DNA of 30,969 nucleotides from a virus. The notes beneath the pieces are model-generated. The model searched no databases and was not told the DNA's origin. It saw nothing but the letters and a program-made list of their open reading frames with translations. This document shows, piece by piece, positions 29,950 through 30,969 of the stretch. The translations under genes were made by a program, and so were the position numbers. The number at the start of each line of letters is the position of its first letter. Position 1 is the first letter of the stretch. The DNA lies in IMG/VR virus record IMGVR_UViG_3300005613_000280, positions 1 through 30,969 of that record; one strand, given 5' to 3'.

Positions 29950-30428
29950 AGATATTTGAAGAATAATTGAACGCGCGAAATGAACGCGCTATTCAAAACG
30001 AATCGAAGAATGAACCCAAGCACGAACGCGATGAATACGATCCACCAGTTCGTTCGGTATTTGACCACCTGAACCGCTTTCGCTGTTTTCCATTTTGTTT
30101 TTCCTTCAATTCGTAACGTCTTCACGCGTTCTTTGTATTCGATTCGTGTCTGGAATCGTGTCTTCGGAACGTAAACGTTTTTGAACTTTATCACCGTATC
30201 GCGATACGCGATGAATTTTTCCCAAACGATTGAATCGTGTTTGATGACTGGGAATGAATCAATGGTTGTGATTCGAATTGTGTCGCTATCTTGTGTCAAT
30301 TTTGCGCCGTGTTTCAGCGCTTTTCTGACGTGATATTGTGCTTTCCTTTCGGACGAACACGAAACGACGGCTAACGCCACTAAAAGAGAAAACCCGATAA
30401 GTGTGCGTGATGTTAATCGATTAAGCAT
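29946..30428 (-). CDS. Single-gene spanin-like lipoprotein (u-spanin candidate)
   Basis: Taking the ATG at 30428 (160 residues; the frame is open up to 30461), the product has a lipoprotein signal with lipobox VVSC (Cys24) and, near the C-terminus, a membrane segment (NWWIVFIAFVLGFILRFVL, about residues 128-150). The middle is a periplasmic part with a beta/coiled pattern (YVPKTRFQTRIEYKERVKTL). An outer-membrane lipid anchor plus a C-terminal inner-membrane anchor is the plan of unimolecular spanins such as T1 gp11, which fuse the two membranes in the final step of lysis. It directly follows the endolysin and holin. Identification is by topology. Confidence 0.65.
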   Translation of the reverse strand: MLNRLTSRTLIGFSLLVALAVVSCSSERKAQYHVRKALKHGAKLTQDSDTIRITTIDSFPVIKHDSIVWEKFIAYRDTVIKFKNVYVPKTRFQTRIEYKERVKTLRIEGKTKWKTAKAVQVVKYRTNWWIVFIAFVLGFILRFVLNSAFISRVQLFFKYL

Positions 30429-30438
30429 ATCGGGTGTA

Positions 30439-30969
30439 TTAAAGTGTTTTGAGCATTTCAATTAATCGTGGACACGGATATACGTCCGACTTGTCACGAC
30501 GAACGGAATTGTGTGTGAAGATTCCTTTTTCATTCCTGAGCGCGAACAAATCAATGTCCCAAATCGATTCGTTGTAATCAAGCGGAATGTCGTATGTTTC
30601 GCAAAGGTAAATTAAAAGCTTTCGCGTGGATTCGATTTGTTCGTCCGTATATTTGTACCAAAACTTGTGACCTTTGAATGGTCGTTCCAGTTCAGTCACC
30701 ATTGACGAAGGAACAACGCGGTTGACGTAGTTGTAAAATTTACCATTCACTTGTTTCAACATTCCCCAGTTGGTCAATTCGATTCCGATTGATGTCTTGT
30801 TCAGGTCGCGGAATGGAATCTTGTTCGCCTTGAAGATTTCCGAACCAACACCCAAGTGCCACGCCCAGTGTTTTGAACTGAAGCATTGAACCATTTCGCC
30901 ACGTTCACCAACCACGAACGCGGTCGCAATCTTTGACTTGTTTGAATTCCAGAATCTTGACACGCTTCG
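30439..30969 (-). CDS. N-acetylmuramoyl-L-alanine amidase (endolysin), C-terminal part
   Basis: This is the remainder of the gene that starts at 249 on the circle (base 30969 equals base 123). It contains further Amidase_2 motifs: HWAWHLGVGSE with the second zinc histidine region, IGIELTNWG with the catalytic glutamate and FTHNSVRRDKSDVYPCP with the last zinc ligand region. The full protein of 218 residues has no extra cell-wall-binding domain, typical for phages of Gram-negative hosts. The stop lies 10 bp before the spanin-like start. Confidence 0.9.
   Translation of the reverse strand, partial: RSVSRFWNSNKSKIATAFVVGERGEMVQCFSSKHWAWHLGVGSEIFKANKIPFRDLNKTSIGIELTNWGMLKQVNGKFYNYVNRVVPSSMVTELERPFKGHKFWYKYTDEQIESTRKLLIYLCETYDIPLDYNESIWDIDLFALRNEKGIFTHNSVRRDKSDVYPCPRLIEMLKTL
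30847..30969. repeat. Terminal direct repeat, right copy (circular join)
   Basis: These bases are identical to 1-123; see the left copy. The repeat lies inside the amidase gene, which is intact across the join. Confidence 0.95.

Noticed and set aside
1-30969. Integrase, attachment sites, tRNA genes, CRISPR arrays
   Set aside because: No frame with integrase motifs, no tRNA-like clover pattern and no regularly spaced repeats were seen.

Overview
The window is the essentially complete genome of a tailed double-stranded DNA phage with siphovirus-type genes, probably infecting a member of the Bacteroidota (Flavobacterium-like). The last 123 bases (30847-30969) repeat bases 1-123 exactly, so the unique sequence is 30,846 bp and the molecule closes into a circle; the endolysin gene crosses the join. 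The host guess rests on promoters of the Bacteroidota type (TTG, 18-22 bp, TAnnTTTG), starts without Shine-Dalgarno sequences, and proteins typical of phages of this phylum: a BT4734/VirE-N primase-helicase, an XkdF-like capsid protease with its characteristic C-terminal domain, a DUF3127-like ssDNA-binding protein and a characteristic portal tail. There is no integrase, and no tRNA or CRISPR was seen, so a lytic life style is likely but not proven.

All genes but one lie on the minus strand and read from high to low coordinates. Early/replication block (28.8 to 20.4 kb): a strong promoter at 28771-28799 opens a chain of very small, mostly overlapping genes ending in a protein with a DnaA-domain-IV-like helix-turn-helix. 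A terminator (about 26.9 kb), a repeat-rich candidate origin (26.72-26.89 kb), and a promoter plus attenuator-like leader precede the primase-helicase. Then follow a small membrane protein, two nucleases, an ERF annealing protein with a YqaJ exonuclease, an ssDNA-binding protein, an HTH protein and a sigma-70-like factor.

Middle block (20.0 to 18.3 kb): a small membrane protein, a SAP-like protein, a left-handed beta-helix acyltransferase and a glycosyltransferase. Late block (18.3 kb downwards, around the circle to 28.9 kb): small and large terminase, a tail-assembly-chaperone-like gene with a likely -1 frameshift at T9, a neck protein, large tail proteins, tail fibre, tape measure, then (unusually after the tail genes) capsid protease, scaffold, major capsid protein, portal and connector proteins. 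It finishes with a holin, amidase, single-gene spanin-like lipoprotein and metallophosphoesterase.

The only plus-strand gene is a Stealth-like sugar-phosphate transferase placed as a moron between the tape measure and protease genes. Together with the glycosyltransferase and acyltransferase it suggests the phage alters surface polysaccharide. A motif of about 19-22 bp recurs just upstream of four late genes and is the best candidate for a phage-specific late control element, possibly read with the phage sigma-like factor.
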